A stretch of DNA of 64,000 nucleotides, taken from the NCBI GenBank assembly GCA_009741485.1, contig CM019236.1:66126401-66190400 (forward strand), read 5' to 3'. The notes below the pieces were generated by a model that saw only the letters and a list, made by a program, of their open reading frames with translations, searched no databases and was not told the origin of the DNA. The stretch comes from Malurus cyaneus samueli. Lineage: Eukaryota > Chordata > Aves > Passeriformes > Maluridae. Position 1 is the first letter of the stretch. Each line of letters opens with the position of its first letter. Shown here piece after piece: positions 27,651-40,321 of this stretch. The position numbers and the translations under genes are program-made.

Positions 27651-27930
27651 GATTCACAGAATCACAGTGTGGGAAGGAACCTTTAACACCATCTACTTGC
27701 AACTACTTTGCCATGAAAAGGGACGCCCTCCACTAGACTAGGCTGCTCAGTGGCCTTGAACTCTTTCAAGGATGAGGCATGCAAATTCTGGGCAACCTGT
27801 GCCAGTTCCTCCCCATCCTCAGAATGAATTTTTCTTTTTTAAAAAAATCTAATTAAACCTACCCTGTCTCAGTTTGAAGCCATTCCCCCTTGTCCTGTCA
27901 CTAGATGCTCTTGTAAAGACATCTGAGTGT
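27651..27930 (-). mobile_element. CR1 LINE 3' end, minus strand
   Basis: On the plus strand the element reads backward from its tail: GATTCACAGAATCACAGTGTGGGAAGGAACC, then CCTCCACTAGACTAGGCTGCTCAG, then GCAACCTGTGCCAGTTCC, then AGTTTGAAGCCATTCCCCCTTGTCCTGTCACTAG. It covers about 280 bases of the 3' region and is 5'-truncated. Confidence 0.93.
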
Positions 27931-27939
27931 TTACAGCAC

Positions 27940-30900
27940 AGGCCAGCTATTCAGCTCTGTTTTGACAGGTACAATAAAGGGGGGTTTCCAAAAACGGAGA
28001 AAAGAGGTGAATGTTGACCCAATATCTAACAACTCGGATAATGATTAATCAGAGTAAATAGTAGAAGTCAGCTTCTGTAGCTTCTCCTTTTCATCCCATG
28101 TCCATCCAACAGACGTTGATGGTAACACAATTTTAACAAAAGCATGAGATTTTCAAAATCAGGACATGCATCATGAACAATAATGAAACTCACAATGGGT
28201 CTCTCAGCTACTGCCAAGCAAGCTTTTCTGAAAAACACTGAAAAGAAAGTTTCCCTCTGTATATGCAGACCTAGCAAACAAGACTTAAACAGGGAAGAGA
28301 GGACATGTGAGCAAGCCTCAGCACCAACTTTGAACACCAGTAACAATAAACATGCTGGTCATTATTTTTGTCTTTATTCCCCATCCAAACATCTGCTTAT
28401 GAAAGACACCAAGAGCTTTAGGTGTTCTTCAGAAAAGAACTAGGTTTGCAAATTGATGTTGGCACCCAGTCTTTTCAGTGATCAGTTTAAAAACAAAACA
28501 AAACAAATAAACTAAAACAAAACAAAACAAACATTTAAAAAAATGTCCTGTGAGTGGTACAGGGCTAAGTCTGAACAATTCGAAGTAACATCAAGCCAGG
28601 CTATCTGGAAAGCATGGAATTCCTCCAGAGCTGGGAAATTCAAAGCACAGAGCATCACTGACACCTCGTCAGAGCCACAGCAGGAACTATGCAGGAAGTT
28701 CTGGAGAACTAACCCACCAGCTGCCAAACACAATACAACTGAACTGGTTTAATTCACATGGGAATTAAAATCTCCATTCTCACCTGGAAAGCAGTGGTCT
28801 AAAAATACAGCAAACATTTCAAAAGAAGTAATAATCTGGGGTGTCCTCACTTACTTCCTAAGAAATAAGTATTCAGATTGCAGCCACTCAGAACAAGGTG
28901 ACACAGCTGATTTCACCACACTTGTGTGAAAACTAGTGGAGAATTGACTGTGTATCACAGACTTGCTGGTCACAGACCAGGAAAGAGAAAAGCCAGGCTC
29001 ATAAGCCTTCTGGCATCAGCACTACAGAATTTATCTTTGTTCTGTCTTTGTTGTGAGGAAACAAGGATGGGGAAAAATAACCTTGAAGGCAGATGTTACT
29101 CTTGAAGACTCACCAAAAGAAAAGGTTTATTTCACCCCAACATCACCCAGCACACATAGGACAGCATTAGTGGATTAAAGAAATATTTCTCTAAACCTAC
29201 CACAGTAGCGCTTCCATAGAAAGCGGCATACTGAGGGTAACGACACAATAGGTGACAATACTACAATAAAATGCTGAAGTGATATTCACAACAGCTCCTC
29301 CTGAACACAACTAGAAAAACACATGTCCTCCATGCTGTGGTATTACCCACACAATTGCAAAATATTTGTGGCTGCAGAAAGTATTAAGAAGAAAAACTAG
29401 AGCATGAGAAAGTAGGCTAAACAGTTCAACATAGCATCTGATGGAAGTAATGTTTATGGAAATGTTTGCCAATTTTAAAAACCACAATGGAGTACAATGG
29501 TAGGCAAACTCCTACCATTGAACAAAGAGGTAGGGAAAAGTGAGCAAAGGAAAAAAAAACCCAAAGTTTTTCATGACAACGAAACTGCAAAGAAAATTGA
29601 GTACAGTACTAAAAAAATTAAAAATCAACAGAAAATCCCAAAGTCTCCTTCTTCTGCTGCTGAACCTTCTAAACCCAGACAAAATGTCTCCAAGTTATAG
29701 ACCAAGCAAAAGGTTCTCTGACTGAGCATATGTGACTACATGGCTGAGGAATTAAGGATATAGTGTCCCACTTGAGCCTTCTCTCCTCTGAAGTCTCATC
29801 AATCAAAAAGAAAAAAAAAATCTTTATTGTGTGTGGAAACAGGTCAATAGTCACCAACAACCAGCACAGTTCTGACCAGGTTTTTGTTGTATGTGTATGC
29901 TGAAACAAGTTCACATCCACCATCAAAGGAAAAATGCCACTTAATATCATCCTTTCTGTTTCACCTTGGTTTAGCATCTTTTTCAGCATCACTGGTTTTC
30001 TGCCCAGAGTGGGCATAAGCCAGCATTGAAATATGCCACGTGAGAGCCAGCAATGAAAGTTGAAGCAGAGGAAGGAATACAAATAAATCAGGGAAGGTAG
30101 TAAGGAGCTGTTGTCATAGCTCCCAGTACTTGACAGATCCTCAGCTGATGTAAATTTTGTCCTTTTTCCTCCCGTGTCAAGGCTTGAAAGCAGATTCTCC
30201 TCTTTACAATACATTCAAAGTTACCTGTGGAAAATGTATAAAGGACTTCCCCATAGGTCTTACCAGTATCTAGTTTTAGAAACAGCTAACCCAAAAATCA
30301 GACCTGAGAGCAGCAGAGATGATTTAGAAGAGAGGGAGGTCCACAGCAATGACTGCAGACTAAACGGGATCCTGAAATTCAAAGGCTGAGGGGAATCACA
30401 CCAAGGACCCTCAGCCTCAGGGGTAATCCCTCCGGCAGTAACTCCTATGGAAACCTTCCTTCCCAAATCAATCACAAAACCTCACTGTACAAAAATGAAA
30501 GGTTTTAAAAAACCCTCTCTCGTGCCCAAATAGAAACAGGCAGAAATCTGTGCACAAAGCCATGATCTATGCTTTTTCTCACCATACCCACCTCATTTGC
30601 AGTAGGGGGGTGTCTGTTGGAGTCCCTACAATGTCCCAGATGCCTTCACACCCCACAGAAGACCACACCGCATGCAGAACCAGTGCTGTTACTCTGACAC
30701 ATTTATTTCTGGAGTACTCACCCAGAAGGAGCCAGAGAACTACTGTACAACCCCAGAGCTTGGAAATCTCCTCTCACTATCTGCAAGCTGTCAATGACAG
30801 CTGATCAAAACGCCTGCATTTCTCTCCCTACCACAGAGGTTTTCCAGAGATGCAAAAAGACCGAGTGTCAGGGGTCTCGCAAAGCATCCAAACCTGACAG
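27940..30900. other. Non-coding DNA, includes a 181-codon minus-strand frame of doubtful meaning
   Basis: The longest frame is minus 29,669-30,214. It has a phenylalanine-rich segment encoded by an A-rich run near 29,810, no domain, and is probably chance. A plus-strand frame at 29,497-29,700 is very rich in lysine because the DNA is A-rich. A (CAAAA)n-like repeat lies at 28,489-28,532. Confidence 0.45.
28489..28532. repeat. Imperfect (CAAAA)n repeat
   Basis: Repeated AAAAC/CAAAA units are interrupted by AAATAAACT. It is a simple A-rich repeat of the type often left by retroposon tails, but no SINE or LINE body is visible next to it. Confidence 0.85.
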
Positions 30901-30949
30901 GGACATCGTACACGGTGACATTTTAACATCTCTGCTCCAAACCCTCTTT

Positions 30950-31915
30950 CCCCGCATGCGGCGCGTCCATCACGCCCTGCTGCTGCCGCCGCAGCCTCCT
31001 CCCGAACCGCAGCCCACCCGCATGGCCCCGCGGTTTGGGGGCACTGGCGGCAGCGACGGAACCCCTTCCCGGGAGGGGTTCCCAGGAGTGTTCCCAGGAG
31101 GAATCCCGCGGGAAAGGGAAGGGCGGGCGAGGGGTCACCCGGCACCTGCCGCGGGAAAAGCCGCGATGCCCGCGCGCCGCTCCCGCCATCCCCGGCACCG
31201 ACCCGCCGCACCCGCATCCCGCATCCCCCCGCCCTGCAGCAACGGCGCGGAAGCCGCCGCCTCGCCTCGCCCGCTCCCGCCGCCCTCCGCCCCCCAGCAC
31301 CCCCGCGTCCGCCGGTCCTGCACGGCATCCCGCGGCCCCCGCGCCCCCGCCCCGCTCACCCCCGCGCGCGGCGCCCGCACGGCGCGTCTCCGGAGCGGCG
31401 CACGCTCGTCGCCGGGCATCGGTCCCGCCTCCGCCGCGGCGGAGGGCCGGCTCCGGATCCCCCCTGCGCCGCTCTCCTCGTCCTCCCTCCCCCTCCCCGA
31501 TTTCCCGCAACGCTGCCCGGAGGAGAACCGGCGCAGCTCCCTCCCGCGCCCGCCACCTCCTCTGCTCCCTGGGCACCGGACCCCGCTCCAGCCCCGCCCG
31601 CGCGGGCGGAGGGAGGACAGGCCGGCCGGAGAGGCGGGCGAAGAGAGGAGGGAGCGGGACCCCCAGAGCACCGCGGTTCCAGCTCGCCCCTTCCCCGCTG
31701 TCTCTCCCCTGGGGGCTGCAGCAGCGGCGCTCGGGGGCATCGCTACCTGCATTCGGCGGTGGCCGGCGGAGGCTGAAGGCAGCCCGACACTCTCCCCGTT
31801 TCCTGCCCCCGTCCCGCCGTGGGGATTACGATGTGGCAGGGGCTTCGCTGCATCACCACAGCAGACTGCATCGGGGAGAGAGGGATAGTGTCTGGATGAC
31901 CCGCGGCGGGGTTGG
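30950..31915 (-). promoter_or_regulatory. Strong CpG island, likely gene promoter
   Basis: Nearly 1 kb has very high GC and dense CpG, in sharp contrast to flanks at about 40 percent GC. GC boxes are visible at 31,121-31,128 (GGGCGGGC), around 31,592-31,599 (CCCCGCCC, the reverse) and at 31,604-31,609 (GGGCGG). Long open frames occur on both strands (up to 420 codons), but these are the usual by-product of few stop codons in GC-rich DNA. Their proteins are low-complexity Pro/Arg/Ala/Gly. The best splice donor in the island is on the minus strand (G|GTGAGCGGGG, exon end at 31,360), which suggests transcription leftward. The gene is not recognised. Confidence 0.8.
31360..31419 (-). CDS. Candidate first coding exon of an unknown minus-strand gene
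   Basis: An ATG (complement at 31,417-31,419) opens a 20-codon frame beginning MPGDERAPLRRR. It runs exactly in phase to a canonical donor (GTGAGC) whose GT lies at 31,359-31,358. The short peptide is rich in Arg, Ala and Pro, has no domain and may be 5' UTR translated by chance. The call rests only on an ATG, an open frame and a good donor inside a CpG island. Upstream ATGs on the same strand are not excluded. I did not find an acceptor-linked second exon. Confidence 0.15.
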
Positions 31916-32554
31916 TGCCCCAAATCCCTGGGGAAGCACTGGGTGGACTGAGCCCTGGAGCAAAAGGGGGCCATGGGGATGCGGGTCCTTGCCCTGCAAT
32001 GCTGGCATGCCCCCTTCCCCACCTATGCAGGGCATCGGCAGAGACTCAATCGCGCACAGTGTTGTGGTCCTGAACCCTAAAGCCATCCGTGACCCTGTCC
32101 ACCTGGGGGCTATCAGGACTCAGAACTCATGGTGCCTAACACGGCCTCATCCTCAACAAACTGCCTTATGTTCTCAGAACACAAGGAGAGTAGCTTGTGC
32201 CTTCTCTGTCTCAGGCTTAGGTTTGCCTCCAACTCACAGATGTGTTACTATGACTGAGAATGGTGCCACCCCAACTACATTCAAGCTAAATTCCTAGTTG
32301 GCAGGGCAAAGAAAAGAAGTGACCCAGGAGTTATTCTACTGCAAATGAGCACGGAGTCCTGGCTTCCCACAAGTGTGTGACATGTTCTTGTCAATATGTC
32401 TAAAGTGTAAAATTGAAAAAGAAATAGCGCCTACAAGTTAGAGTAAATCATGCCAAGATAATTTTTATCTGTGGATCAATGGAATTTCATTATTCGGTTG
32501 CCAAGATATTTTGCAGAAGTATTTTTGGGTATTCTCTGCCCCACCATTTCGTGG

Positions 32555-32640
32555 ACAGGGCACACAGTGCCACATGGGAGTGAGGTGACTTGCCAGAGAT
32601 CACCACTGAGCCCAGAGTCTTTGTGTCCTGCCAGTATGAA
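32555..32640 (+). mobile_element. Possible ancient MIR-like SINE fragment
   Basis: GTGAGGTGACTTGCCAGAGATCACC followed by GAGCCCAGAGTC and GTGTCCTGCC resembles the stretch of MIR-type SINEs that reads 'gtgacttgcccaaggtcacac...cagagccaggatt'. It is only about 85 bases and diverged, so chance similarity is possible. Confidence 0.3.
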
Positions 32641-34769
32641 CCAGGGACCACACAGACCGATGACTGCACCCAGAAGAGCAGTGCAAACTTACTTACTCAA
32701 GGCTTGAGAAGTGTTAAGTTTTGTCTGCTGCAATGCAGAGGAAAACATTTGTGTATCCAAAGCCCTTTTCCTTTGTAAGAGCACAGACAGCCCACTGAAG
32801 GCTGAGAGATACCTTTGTTCACTGAAGCAGGGAAACAGCATCAGTAGTGTTGGTCTGGTCATACCCAAAGACTGAGAGATCGATCGAATTTTGTTATTTT
32901 CAAGAATGACTGCTTGCAAACAACATGAAATTATCTTCTTTGCAGCTTCCCATCCCTGCAGTTTCATTGTTTTTTCCATTGTTTCTCTCTGTGAGAGGCA
33001 TCTACTGTCCTTTAAGGATGTAGAGGAAGCAGAGAGAAAGCAAAGCACTCCCATACCCTTCTGCTTCTTCCCCAATTTACACCATCACCAAGCCTAGTAG
33101 ATGCAGAGCAGGAAAGCATGATTTGTTTTCCTCATGCTTTTTGGTCATACGGATTTCTGACCCACTTGTCATTTTGGGGAAGCTCAGCTGGGCATGAGGC
33201 TTTCTTTCCTAGCGTGATTGTTGTGGAGCTTTCGTGGAGCTACAGCAGTAGCAACAAGGGCTATTTTTAGCCTAAAGTAGGCCAGGCAGTTCCAGAAGAT
33301 GTATTAATAGGAGGAACATTTGAGAACAAAACAAGCAAACAAAAGAGAAAACAAACGGAGAAGTGCAAACAAGAATAATTTTTTACCAGAAGCACTTGCC
33401 AAGTAGTAAATATGAGGAACTGCATCCTCTGTCTCAGGGGACATGACCCCACCCCACAGCAAACAAACTAATGCAGTCTCTCATCAATACATGTTGCCTC
33501 CAGAACAATCAAAGTCTCTTGTTTTAGCACCATGCACCTGGAGTGGGACTTACAGAGATGCCCAGTTCATTAGATTACAATATGCATTCATTTCCCATAA
33601 AAAAATATACCTAGCCTGGTGGCTTAAATAGATACTAATCTCCTTTTTAGAGATCACTACACATTTCTGTTTTGAATCAGAGTGTAGCTGGTAACCAAAG
33701 TGTGTTGCCCAACTTGCTGGGAGGATTCACGCCCACGTTTGTAGTGAAATCCGGTGGGCAATGTGCAGCTCTCTGCAGTAGGCAGAAAAGAGGCAAGGAT
33801 GCGTACTACAGGAGAAAGATTCACATTTTGCTACTGAAAGCAACAAACCATAGTTTTTGATCAATGATAATTCACTGGTAGGCACAGGTTATCTGTCAGC
33901 TCGTTTATCCTTGTAGTTTAAAGACTGGATTGCAACTATTCAGCAGTCTGTAAATCTTCATGGAAGAATGAGTGCAGCAACATTCGTCACAAGCGTGTGC
34001 TACCCCCATGGACTCACAGAACTGGTTTTTACTTTTTTTTTCTTTTTAAGTTTTTCGTAGTAGTTGATTATCTTCTTTGCATTAGAAGCCCCAATAGCAC
34101 ATCTCACATTCTGACTCTTGTTCACGTCATTCCACTGAAACCAGTTGCAGAACATGCTCAATGCTGTTTGCTTGCCTGAGTGTTTGTTTAGCTGCAACCC
34201 AGAAATCCAGGACAATCTGTGTCACCATAATCATAGGTTACTCCATCAAGTACTGTAGTAGGATACTTATAGTGACAATGTAAGTGTTTGCTATATATAG
34301 CATGCATTTGCTTGCTGCTAATTTTGTGAGACAATTTCCTCAAAACGCAGAAAGAATCAGCACTTCTTGCTTTGTCTCTCTAATTGCTAAGTGTGTCTCT
34401 GTGTCCCCATCTGACTTTCTTCACACAACAGTGTGAATACATACAAACTTTCAGATGAAGTGACATCGGAGTTTGGTGCATAAGAATTCAACCTAAGGCC
34501 TCACTGTTACTATGTGTCTGTAAATTTGCCCTGATGGCCTTTTCAGTTGCAAAACTATAGACTTTCTGCAAAGCTTTTTGAATCCAGATCAACTTCTAAA
34601 TGTTTCACTGTCCAGAGCAGCCACACCTAATTCATGCCAACACCTTCATGCACAGTGCAAGACGATGACAACATACACATGCACCGAACAAACTGCAGCT
34701 GTGGGATTTGTGTACAAGGCCACTAGAAGTGAAAGTTGCAATCAGTAATAAAATAGTTTGACAATTGGG

Positions 34770-34775
<6 letters not shown>

Positions 34776-34807
<32 letters not shown>
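34776..34807. repeat. Poly-T run (T32)
   Basis: There are 32 uninterrupted T. It may be the A-tail of a minus-strand retroposed sequence, but no retroposed body was recognised to its right. Confidence 0.96.
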
Positions 34808-34811
<4 letters not shown>

Positions 34812-35200
34812 GAGTACTCTATCTAAGAACACTGCACTAACTTAATCATCTCTGTCAGGCAGCAATGATGGATTACCAATCAGCTCTGCCTAAGCAAAAT
34901 TAGGATACAACTGCAAAGTACCTAGAGGTAAGTGTGTGACCATGATGGCAGGTCAGGTGTCACTCTGGGGACCAGGGGCTGACTACTACAGAGCTGCCAG
35001 CAAATTCATGCTTGGCAGATTCCTTTCCACTATGGTTTATTTTCTCCTGTCTTGAAATGACATTACACACCCCTTATTGGAGGGCAGAGACTTAACCATA
35101 CCACTGTTTTGGTGACAGATGTTCCTGGTTAAGGACGTGCAGTACACTTAATTGTGTCCGTTGTTGTTGTCTCAACAGCAGGGAACATTGCTGAGTTGTG

Positions 35201-35305
35201 GAATCACAGAATGGTTTGGGTTATAAGGAACTTTAAAAACCATCCCGTTTCAACCCCACTACCATGGGCAAGAACGCCTTTTACTAGACCAAGTTCCTGA
35301 GCTGT
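35201..35305 (-). mobile_element. CR1 LINE 3' tail, minus strand
   Basis: GAATCACAGAATGGTTTGGGTTATAAGGAACTTTAAAAACCATC followed by CAACCCCACTACCATGGGCA and CTAGACCAAGTTCC is the reverse-complement reading of a CR1 3' end. It is truncated after about 100 bases. Confidence 0.92.
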
Positions 35306-35469
35306 AATACTAAAGCCTCTTAAAACCTAGATTTACATGTTTACCTTGTATCAGAGATACAAAGACCAGTTTCTCTGATATCTGAGGGAGCCTCAGCAGG
35401 CCCCCATCACATCCAGAAAACTCCCTAGGGGCTGGGAAGGAAGCAGCATCCCTGACCCGATGTGAAACA

Positions 35470-35659
35470 CTGCATCAGGCAATGGCCAGACTGCAAAGGT
35501 GCCAGGAGAGGTGGTGAATATCCCATCCTTGGAAACATTCAAAGTCATGGCTCTGAACAAACTGATTGAGTGGAGGGTGTCCCTGTGCATGGCAAGGCGC
35601 TTGGAATGAGGTAGCCTTTAAAGGTCCCTTCCAATTCCAACCATTGTGTGATTCTGTAA
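35470..35659 (+). mobile_element. CR1 LINE 3' end, plus strand
   Basis: The segments GGTGGTGAATATCCCATCCTTGGAAACATTCAAAGTCA, GGAGGGTGTCCCTG and AAAGGTCCCTTCCAATTCCAACCATTGTGTGATTCTGT match the last 190 bases of CR1. It lies 165 bases from the minus-strand CR1 tail to its left, so the two form a head-out inverted pair. Confidence 0.92.
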
Positions 35660-36673
35660 ACCTGTCTCCACAGCAGCCAGGCAGAGAGGCCAGGCTCTCC
35701 TGAGTCGAATCGCAGCCCAAGCAAGCCTCTCATGAGCAGCTATGAGTGACCTGGTGCATTGCCAAAGTCCTGAAAGAGGTCAAGAGCACTTTCTGCTGGA
35801 CTCTGCCAGACCAACCACTACAGTGCTGGAATGCTGGTGAGACCTGGAAAAAAGAGATAGTATCAGAGAAGCATCAAGGATTTCCTCTCACTCTTTGGAG
35901 ACGAGGCACTGCATAGCTAATTAGTCACAGGAAAATGCACCATCTGTTATGCCAGTGTAAGATAACAGCATCCCACTTCAGCTTCAGGGAAGACCAGCCT
36001 CATAAACAAGGCTGTGCCCAAATCTTCCCTCAAACGGACTCTTGGCCACAAGGGCATGTGATGGGAGCTGCTGTTTGTCATTAAACACTCAGTAGGCTAA
36101 AGACAAAGACAGTTTCTTATCTGACATCAAAGGATTCAAACATAATGCGCAAGTTAAAACCCACAGAGAGGGAGTAGACTGATTTCTAACGTGTCACATT
36201 GCTGCTACAGGTATGAAAATCCTTCAGCTGCCAGTGTCACAGGAAAGTCTTCACCATGTAGAAGATTCGCAGGGAGTGGGAGCAAAGAGGGGTGTGAATA
36301 CAATGAGTAAGACACCTTGCAATGCAGAGAATAATCCAAATTATTCACCCTTTAAGGAGTGAGGAAACAGCTTTCGCCTTTTCATCATCGGATTGATGCT
36401 TTCTAGCAAAATAAAACCCAAACTACCTCTATATGTTTACACATACACTCATAAACAAGGCTGCTGATAGAGCATGATGCACCTCAGTTTGGGGAAATGA
36501 TCTTGTAGGTCTCTGATAGCAAATTACATTTGCATAATGAAGTGTACTGGCAGGCAAGCTCAAGCTGAGTGGGTGGAGGCAGGTAGTACGCTTCAGTAGT
36601 AACTTAGAAAGCTGTTCCCCTAGCACATTTGAGGATTTTATGTGCCTCAGATTTTTGGGGTGGTTTTTCAGGA

Positions 36674-36690
36674 TTTTTTTTTTTTTTTTT
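36674..36690. repeat. Poly-T run (T17)
   Basis: An uninterrupted run of 17 T. No associated element was recognised. Confidence 0.95.
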
Positions 36691-37924
36691 GTTATCTTAA
36701 AATTTCTGGCATCTTCCTATTAACAAGAAAGAAGATACCATCTCCATATGGATAACAGCAAATTCATAATCACTGCACAGAAAGAGAGGAACAGACCAGA
36801 ATTTGCGCTGAACTGGAAATGCCTTGTGTTTTCTTCTGGTGTGTGCCTAAAATCAGCACCCCAGACAAACAGTCTACAACATCTGAGAGCAAGATGTACA
36901 CTGCAGCCCAGTTTTCTCTATTGCTCTTTCTCTCTTGGCTTAAAGCCTCAAATCAGGGCACACCCTCTATGTGAACACTATTTGAACTCCAATTTTTTAC
37001 TGCCCAGGTACCTTAAGAATGAACTCTCCTTTTCCACATGGCATTTGAAAGAATAAGAATAAAAATAAAATTTAAGATTGCAGGCAGTTTCAGATTTGGC
37101 TGTGTTGCAGATCTAGGAGGAAGGGTTGTCCTACACAAAGATGCACCAATTTAGCTAAATGTGAAATGCTGCTATTTATGTATTTTCATATCAACTCGCA
37201 GGAGTTTAGATTGCCTCCTTTATTTGGGTGAATTAAATTTTAGCTTCTAACATCCCCACACAACATTTCCCCCAGTGTATCTTCACGTGTTTTCGATTTA
37301 CACCAGTTTTCTTAATTCCTGTACAAAAGTGTTGAACTGCACTATCTCTTCAGGTAACATTCATACTCAGATTTTTAGTACTCAGAGCTTGTCATTCTTA
37401 TTCCATCATTTTTCATACTTTGAATGTTGTTTTTAAAAGTGTATTCAGTTTTCAGAGGTTGATCAGAGGGTGAGCATCCCCTGTGCCAAAAAGTAGCCAA
37501 CTGATTTTGATGTATTAGTCAAATTTTAAAGCAAAGGGCATGAATCTTGTGTCCTGCGCAAGCCACAGGTTGTGCTTGGATGGTGTTGTGTTTTACTTGA
37601 TTGTATTTGTTCATGTTGCAATTGCACCTTAAGTTGCAGTCCAGCAGCATTCCTGAGTTGAGTAAATCCCTCTGATCATCCATCAATATATTCCTGGACC
37701 TCTTTATCCTAAAGGGAAAATACAAACTTCTAAGTGCGTTATAGTCTGTTCTCTAAGGATGAGCAGTCAAGCATCCTTACTGAGTTATTTAGACTCATGC
37801 TACAAGACCCACACTAAAAATCACTGTTAGACATGCAGGCAAATGATGAGACCACTGGCTGGACAGTGGCCAGAGGCTAACAAAGCTAATCAGGACATGG
37901 AAAAATGCTGGACATGATGTGAGG

Positions 37925-38086
37925 GAGCTGCTGGATGTGTAGATGCCCCATCCCTGGAAACATTCAAAGTCAGGTTTGGTGGGGCCTGAGCAACCTGATG
38001 TAGTAGAGAATGTCCCCGTTTATTGCAGGGTGGTCACACTAGGCGGGCTTTAAAGGTCCATTCCAACCCCAATTATTGTGATTCCA
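37925..38086 (+). mobile_element. CR1 LINE 3' end, plus strand
   Basis: ATGCCCCATCCCTGGAAACATTCAAAGTCAGGTTTGG, CCTGAGCAACCTGATGTAGT and TTTAAAGGTCCATTCCAACCCCAATTATTGTGATTC match the CR1 3' end. It is about 160 bases and 5'-truncated. Confidence 0.93.
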
Positions 38087-38099
38087 CAAAGGATGGATG

Positions 38100-39970
38100 G
38101 ACAGATATCCCAGGCAGCTAAGGGGAACTGTGTGAGATGTGGCCAAACGCCACAGAAAACTGGGGTGAGCACTAAGGACCTTTAGGGAAGGACAGCCTTG
38201 AAAAGCTGCCAAACCCACATAACTCTATCAGATGTATCACATCAGACAGCTAACCGAATCAGAAATATAAAATTTGGTGTCTGGGGAGAAAAAGTAATTT
38301 GAGGTTGTTGATTTGTGAGGAAATTGAGATGGACATAGGAAGGTACAAGAGTGGTAAAAGGAAGGAATAAGATGTGAAAAGGGATAATAAGGCCTGCAGA
38401 TGATGGAAGTGGGGCTGTCTGTGGGTAGCCATTCTGCCTTGCCCTTGGGCATGGCAGCTGGAGCAAGAGAGTGAATAAAATCCATAGTTCCAGTCACCTT
38501 TGAGTAGCGCCTGATTATGGCCTCAGGAGAGCACAATGAGAGCAGCCCATCCCTGTACCCAGAGGCACCAAACAGAGCATCCTGTAGCACCATTCCCATT
38601 CCAGGTCTGGTAGCTTTTGCAGGCTGAGCATTTCTCCGTAGCCAAACTCCCAATCCCAGTCTTTTCTGCTCTCAGGTGCTGCTCCAGGGAAGGGCCAAGA
38701 GATGCACACTTGTGCCATCTCACCATTTGTGTCTTTGCTCTCAATCCAGTTCCAGTGCCTGTCATCTCATGGTGACAGGTCCAGGCTATCAGTCACTGGC
38801 AGTAGTGATTCACTGCAAAAAGTCTTTGTATGTCCCAGTTTGCACAAGACTTTAAAGGGCTAGGAGAAGCTTTGGAGAACCTCACCTGCCAACAGTAGGT
38901 CACAAACAGTTGTCAGGATATCAGCCAGTGTCTAACACTTTTTCTCCAGCGTAGAAGTAATTTTAAAAAACACTTTAGCAAGGGAACCACTTCCCACTAA
39001 TTGAAAATGAGATATGAGATATCTTTATCCCAGCCAAGGACTTATCACCCCCTGCCCACTCACCTCTTTCCTGCACAGGTGTTTCCCCCTCTGTGCTCAT
39101 CTGCTTACTCATGATGCTACTACAGAGCTGAAAGGCCACTGTGATGCCTTTGAGCATCAAGCTTGCCATCAGAGCAAATGTCAAGATGAATTTCTCTGTT
39201 TCTGTGTGCTCAGCCTTACAAGATCAGCATGCAGAAGTACAGTGCCTGAAGTTTAAAATTAACTTGAAGTTTGTAGGACAGCTCTCTAGAAATTAGGTTA
39301 TTAAGAAGGGATGAAATTTTTGAGTTTAATTGCACTGTCATTTGTCATTTGTGTTAAGTTCAACAGCATCCTTGTGCAGTAGCTGTGAATTAGGTGTGGA
39401 AGTCACTGTGGTAGGTCAGGAATCTGAAACCTGAACTAATCTGGCAGTTGGGTAATCTTACATCAAGTTGGGTGGGGAAATGTGGTGTTACTCACAAGAG
39501 CACTCAGGGTAACTGCTCCAGTTTACAAGTTTTGATATTAACCTGCTTACTCTTCTGGCAAAGCAGATTTTCCATTAGGCATGAAGAATGGAGCTCCAGA
39601 AAGGAAAAGATTGCTTGTGAAGTCTGGAGATTTAACAGCTAGAAATGTAGCTGGAACAATAACTTCTTCAGAAGGTGCTGTTTGGGAATAACCTCATTCT
39701 GTCAGTGAGTGCTGACAGCAGGACAGCAGGAAAGCCATCCCCAGTGCTTCCTTCCTGCTTCAAGGAATTATCTGAATGATAGTTGAACCAGTATTGACTT
39801 TTTATTTATTTTTTTTGAAAGAGACATTGCAATGGAAGGAGAGGGCCAGAGGAAGAGTTCCTACAGACCACTCCAGATTTGCAGCTCTGACATGTAAATT
39901 TGGGAAGGTTGTATTCCCACTCTTGCCCTGTACCAGTGCCCTGTAGTAGCTGTACAAGCTCTCTGTCTCT
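38100..39970. other. Non-coding DNA, nothing recognised
   Basis: The longest frame is 138 codons on minus (38,237-38,653), proline/serine-rich without a domain. No repeat family was identified. Confidence 0.5.
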
Positions 39971-40321
39971 ACAGCCAGTCTTGCTCAGACTTAGGGCCAG
40001 GGCCGTGGGTATTCCTGGGATGAGCAGAGCAACGTGTGAGGTCTTCACACCACAGGGTTCCCACTTTTTTGAAGTGTTTAGTTTTCTGTGTAAAGGAGAG
40101 ACAACAGAAAGCCTTGTCTTACAGGAAGGATGGCTGCTTTGGTTAACCAGAGACAAGAAACAAGGAAAGTCAGAGGCTGTTGACTTGACTTAATCCAGCA
40201 GCTCTCACTAAATAAGGGATACGCTTTTGACTGTCTCCACTTCTGGGAAACAGAAGGATCAATCCAGCTGATCACCAGGCAGGGATTTCATGGCACCCTG
40301 AACAGCAGGATGATGATGAAA

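Larger units (their letters stand above)
31920..35195. other. Non-coding DNA right of the CpG island
   Basis: No supported coding sequence. It contains a MIR-like SINE fossil (32,555-32,640) and a T32 run (34,776-34,807). If the island promoter runs leftward, this is the gene's upstream flank. Confidence 0.5.

Noticed and set aside
29669..30214. 181-codon minus-strand frame
   Set aside because: It runs through an A-rich/T-rich homopolymer (encoding consecutive Phe) and has no domain. It is probably a chance frame.
30794..32297. Open frames of 364, 420 and 295 codons in the CpG island
   Set aside because: They overlap on both strands, are low-complexity Pro/Arg/Ala/Gly, and arise because GC-rich DNA has few stop codons. 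No domain or conserved pattern is visible.
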